Assembly (NCBI RefSeq): GCF_900099675.1
Contig: NZ_FNDQ01000003.1
Coordinates: forward strand, 62,001 to 126,000
Direction: 5' to 3'
Length of the DNA: 64,000 nt
Source: Myroides phaeus
Lineage (GTDB): Bacteria; Bacteroidota; Bacteroidia; Flavobacteriales; Flavobacteriaceae
In this document: positions 60,902 to 64,000 of the stretch, piece by piece
How positions within the stretch are numbered: the stretch's first letter is position 1
Layout: every line of letters begins with the position of its first letter
Position numbers and translations under genes: made by a program
Notes under the pieces: model-generated
What the model was told of the DNA's origin: nothing
Databases searched by the model: none
Seen by the model: the letters and a program-made list of their open reading frames with translations, nothing else

Positions 60902-63900
60902 ATGAAAATAGCAGAAATATCAATAAAACGACCAAGTATTATTATCGTTTTATTTATCGCTTTAATTTTAGGAGGTATTTATAGTTACAAAAACTTGAGC
61001 TATGAATTAATCCCCAAATTTGAAGTTAACGTAATTACAGTAGCTACTGTTTATCCGGGGGCTTCGCCTTCTGAAATAGAAAATACTGTAACCAAAAAAA
61101 TAGAAGATGCAGTGGCTTCTTTAGAAAATGTAAAAAAGGTAGAGGCTATGTCTTTTGAAAGCTTATCTACTGTAATGATTGCATTAACTTCTGAGGCTGA
61201 TGTGGATTTATCTTTAAATGATGCGCAACGTAAAATTAATGCCATCTTAAAAGATTTACCAAAAGACGTTGACCCTCCTTCTCTTCAAAAATATTCCCTA
61301 AGTGACTTGCCAATTATGACATTGAGTGTTACGAGTAATTCAAATGAAAAGGAGTTATATGATTTATTAGACAAGAAAATCCAACCTATCTTCTCTCGTG
61401 TAAACGGAGTGGCTAAAGTTGAATTAATTGGTGGTGAGGAAAGACAAATCCAAGTATTACTTGATCCAAAGAAAATTGAAGCCTATGGTTTAAACGTACC
61501 TGCGGTTCAACAAATGATATTGGCATCTAACCTTGACTTCCCAACTGGAAACGTAAAATCAAACGACAAACAAACATTAATCCGTTTAGCAGGTAAATAC
61601 AAGAACGTAGAGGAAATGCGAGAACTTGTTATTGCTTCTAAAGGAGGAATTGACATTCGTCTAAGTGATATTGCTGATGTACAAGATGGTATTAAAGAGA
61701 TTGAGAAAATCGCGAGATTAAATCAAAAGTCAACTATTTTAATGCAAATCATCAAACAATCAGATGCGAATGCTGTGACAATTAGTGAGCTTGTACACCA
61801 AACTATTGCTGAAGTAGAAAATAACAATAGTGATATTGATTTAAAAATACACATTGCTAACGATACGTCTCAATTTACATTGAAGGCGGCAAACTCAGTT
61901 ATTTTTGACCTTTTCTTAGCAGTTGTTTTAGTGGCTTTTGTAATGCTTTTCTTCTTACATAGTTTCAGAAATGCCTTAATTGTAATGGTAGCAATTCCAT
62001 TATCATTAATCGCAACATTCCTTGGACTATATTTATTTGGATACTCATTAAACTTATTGAGTTTACTAGCACTATCGTTAGTAGTTGGTATTCTTGTGGA
62101 TGATGCCATCGTGGTAATTGAAAATATTCACCGCCACATGGAGATGGGGAAAAACAAAGTACGTGCTTCTTATGATGGTGCAAAAGAAATTGGGTTTACT
62201 GTAACTGCAATTACCTTAGTAATTGTTGTTGTATTCTTACCTATTGCAATGTCATCAGGATTGGTTCCGAACATTATTAAACAATTCTGTGTTACGGTAA
62301 TTATTGCTACAATGCTTTCTTTATTGGTATCATTTACAATTGTTCCTTGGTTGTCATCGCGTTATGGAAAAATTGAAGTAATTAAACCAAGTTCTTTCTT
62401 TGGAAAAATCTTGCACAACTTTGAAAAAGGATTAAGCCGTTTTACGCACGCTATTTCTGACTTATTAGTGTGGTCATTAAACTCTACACGTAACACAATT
62501 ATTGTATTGATCGTAGTAGGTATCACTTTCTTTGCATCAATTGCTTTAGCGCCAATGGGATATATCGGTTTCGAGTTTTTCCCTAAAACAGATAAAGGAG
62601 AGTTCCTTGTTCAATTAGAATTGCCAAAAGATGCATCTGTTGAACAAACAAATAAGGTAACTCAAAAAGTAGAAGAATACCTACAAACAAAACCTGAGAT
62701 TCAGGATTTAATTACCACAGTTGGACAATCTTCTGAAGGGTATGGAGGAATTCAAGGGACAAAATATAAATCGGAAATTCAAGTTGTATTAGTTGATAAA
62801 AAACAACGTAAAGACAACTCATTCGTTTATGCTGCAAAGTTGAAAAACGAATTAGCACCACTTGTTGTTGATGCTAAAATCAAAACCGTTCCTGTAGGAT
62901 TAATTGGTGCTGAAGAGGCTCCTCTTTCCCTTACAGTAACAGGTTCTTCTTTAGACGATGCTATGGATTTTGCTATTCAAGCTAAAGATATTTTAGAACA
63001 GATTCCAGGTGCTATGGAGGTTAAACTAACTTCTGAAACTGGTAGTCCAGAGATTAATGTACAAGTTGACCGTGATAAAATGGCTGCTTTAGGGTTAGAT
63101 ATGTATACGGTTGGTATGACTATGCAAACGGCATTCAATGGAAATACAGATAGTAAGTTTAGAGCTGGTGAATATGAATATGATATCAACATCCGTTTTC
63201 AAGAATACGCCAGAGGAACAATTGACGATGTAAAAGATATTTCGTTTATGAACAACATAGGACAAAATATCAAATTACAACAATTCGCAACTGTTGCTTA
63301 TAGCTCAGGACCATCTGTATTGGAAAGAAGAGATAAAACGCCATCTGTAACCATTAAATCACAAACGATAGGACGGGATCCTGGCCAAATCGGAAACGAA
63401 TGGTTAGCGCAATTTGATCAACTAGAGAAAAAAGCTGGGGTAAACTACCAGTGGTCTGGAACAATGGAAGATCAAGAAGAAGGTTTCGGTACATTAGGAG
63501 TTGCTTTATTAGCTGCAATTATCTTTGTTTACTTGGTGATGGTAGCTTTATACGATAGTTTCTCAAAACCATTTATCGTAATTTTTGCTGTTCCTCTTTC
63601 ATTTATTGGAGCTTTATTAGCCTTAGCAATTGCCAATATATCGTTGAATATCTTTACCATTTTAGGTATCATTATGTTGATTGGTTTGGTATGTAAGAAT
63701 GCTATTTTATTAGTGGATTTTGCCAACCATAGAGTTGAAGCTGGAGACAGCGTACACGATGCATTAATCGCTGCCAATCACGCGCGTTTACGTCCAATTT
63801 TAATGACTACAATTGCAATGGTAATCGGAATGGTGCCTATTGCATTAGCAAGTGGGGCTGGTTCTGAAATGAATAACGGATTAGCTGTAGTAATTATTGG

Positions 63901-64000
63901 GGGACTACTTTCTTCTCTATTTTTAACCTTGGTGATTGTACCTATTATCTATTCTATTTTTGATAAAATTGGAAATCGCTTTGGAAAGAAAGAAAAGGTA
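60902..64000 (+). CDS. RND-family efflux pump permease, 3' end cut by the window
   Basis: The open frame starts at ATG 60902 (MKIAEISIKRPSIIIVLFIA) and stays open for 1033 codons to the right edge, close to the full length of about 1040 to 1060 residues of AcrB-type (HAE-1) pumps. It has the TM4 Asp pair (Asp400-Asp401 in VDDAIVVIEN) and TM10 Lys932 in CKNAILLVDFAN, the proton relay of this family. Early porter-domain segments (YPGASPSEIENTV) are canonical. It exports hydrophobic drugs or lipids as a trimer. Only the last few codons and the stop lie outside the window. Confidence 0.95.
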   Translation, partial: MKIAEISIKRPSIIIVLFIALILGGIYSYKNLSYELIPKFEVNVITVATVYPGASPSEIENTVTKKIEDAVASLENVKKVEAMSFESLSTVMIALTSEADVDLSLNDAQRKINAILKDLPKDVDPPSLQKYSLSDLPIMTLSVTSNSNEKELYDLLDKKIQPIFSRVNGVAKVELIGGEERQIQVLLDPKKIEAYGLNVPAVQQMILASNLDFPTGNVKSNDKQTLIRLAGKYKNVEEMRELVIASKGGIDIRLSDIADVQDGIKEIEKIARLNQKSTILMQIIKQSDANAVTISELVHQTIAEVENNNSDIDLKIHIANDTSQFTLKAANSVIFDLFLAVVLVAFVMLFFLHSFRNALIVMVAIPLSLIATFLGLYLFGYSLNLLSLLALSLVVGILVDDAIVVIENIHRHMEMGKNKVRASYDGAKEIGFTVTAITLVIVVVFLPIAMSSGLVPNIIKQFCVTVIIATMLSLLVSFTIVPWLSSRYGKIEVIKPSSFFGKILHNFEKGLSRFTHAISDLLVWSLNSTRNTIIVLIVVGITFFASIALAPMGYIGFEFFPKTDKGEFLVQLELPKDASVEQTNKVTQKVEEYLQTKPEIQDLITTVGQSSEGYGGIQGTKYKSEIQVVLVDKKQRKDNSFVYAAKLKNELAPLVVDAKIKTVPVGLIGAEEAPLSLTVTGSSLDDAMDFAIQAKDILEQIPGAMEVKLTSETGSPEINVQVDRDKMAALGLDMYTVGMTMQTAFNGNTDSKFRAGEYEYDINIRFQEYARGTIDDVKDISFMNNIGQNIKLQQFATVAYSSGPSVLERRDKTPSVTIKSQTIGRDPGQIGNEWLAQFDQLEKKAGVNYQWSGTMEDQEEGFGTLGVALLAAIIFVYLVMVALYDSFSKPFIVIFAVPLSFIGALLALAIANISLNIFTILGIIMLIGLVCKNAILLVDFANHRVEAGDSVHDALIAANHARLRPILMTTIAMVIGMVPIALASGAGSEMNNGLAVVIIGGLLSSLFLTLVIVPIIYSIFDKIGNRFGKKEKV

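Overview
The window is about 64 kb of low-GC chromosome from a member of the Bacteroidota, almost certainly family Flavobacteriaceae. The evidence is the TAnnTTTG-type -7 promoter boxes, alternative complex III genes, the gliding lipoprotein gene gldD beside ssb and mutY, DUF3098 and DUF3078 proteins, and many short-lipobox lipoproteins. A Myroides-like genus is my guess from overall gene content and cannot be proven here. I see no tRNA, rRNA, CRISPR array, prophage or insertion sequence. Nearly all of the window looks like stable core chromosome.

Layout. 1-4470 (minus): alternative complex III genes actA, actB and the start of actC. 4688-8310: a SPOR-domain protein and leuS. 8486-11150 (plus): ftsX, a DUF3098 gene, uppP and truB in one tight operon. 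11201-13849: a small lipoprotein, a YiiX-like hydrolase, a thioredoxin-fold protein and a patatin. 13897-16462: pyrH-frr, then an amino-acid dehydrogenase. 16776-20404: asnS, rpoN and a PAP2-like membrane protein. 20392-24078 (minus): an outer-membrane barrel, a DUF3078 protein and dxs. 24151-32562 (plus): tadA, a giant alpha-2-macroglobulin lipoprotein and pbpC. 32600-34746 (minus): rng, a 30-residue very basic protein and an HU gene. 34885-36991 (plus): mutY, ssb and gldD. 37344-41217 (minus): an HMA lipoprotein and an active/inactive M16 peptidase pair. 41572-42216: rplU-rpmA. 42217-43058 is gene-free and holds a perfect 32-bp inverted repeat. 43059-44381: an unrecognised repeat-containing lipoprotein. 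44450-46521 (minus): a dGTPase behind an AAA+ ATPase. 46693-51297 (minus): a WG-repeat-like protein and nrdB-nrdA. 51660-55702 (minus): the 2-oxoglutarate dehydrogenase genes sucA and sucB. 55818-57707: a barrel protein, a small unknown and a polyprenyl synthase. 57882 to the right edge (plus): a TetR regulator followed by TolC, membrane-fusion and RND pump genes.

How the genes work together. Several groups are functional units: respiration (ActABC), envelope building (UppP, PbpC with the macroglobulin, FtsX), the 2-oxoglutarate dehydrogenase pair, deoxynucleotide supply (NrdAB) with deoxynucleotide turnover (dGTPase) nearby, DNA repair (MutY, SSB), and a self-regulated multidrug efflux operon.

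I did not find a clear new defence or mobile system. The best leads are regulatory or structural: the perfect hairpin at 42579-42643, a four-fold 11-bp repeat at 5259-5302, tandem dyads in front of the TetR gene, a consensus DnaA box and a palindrome in front of nrdBA, and the AAA+/dGTPase gene pair.
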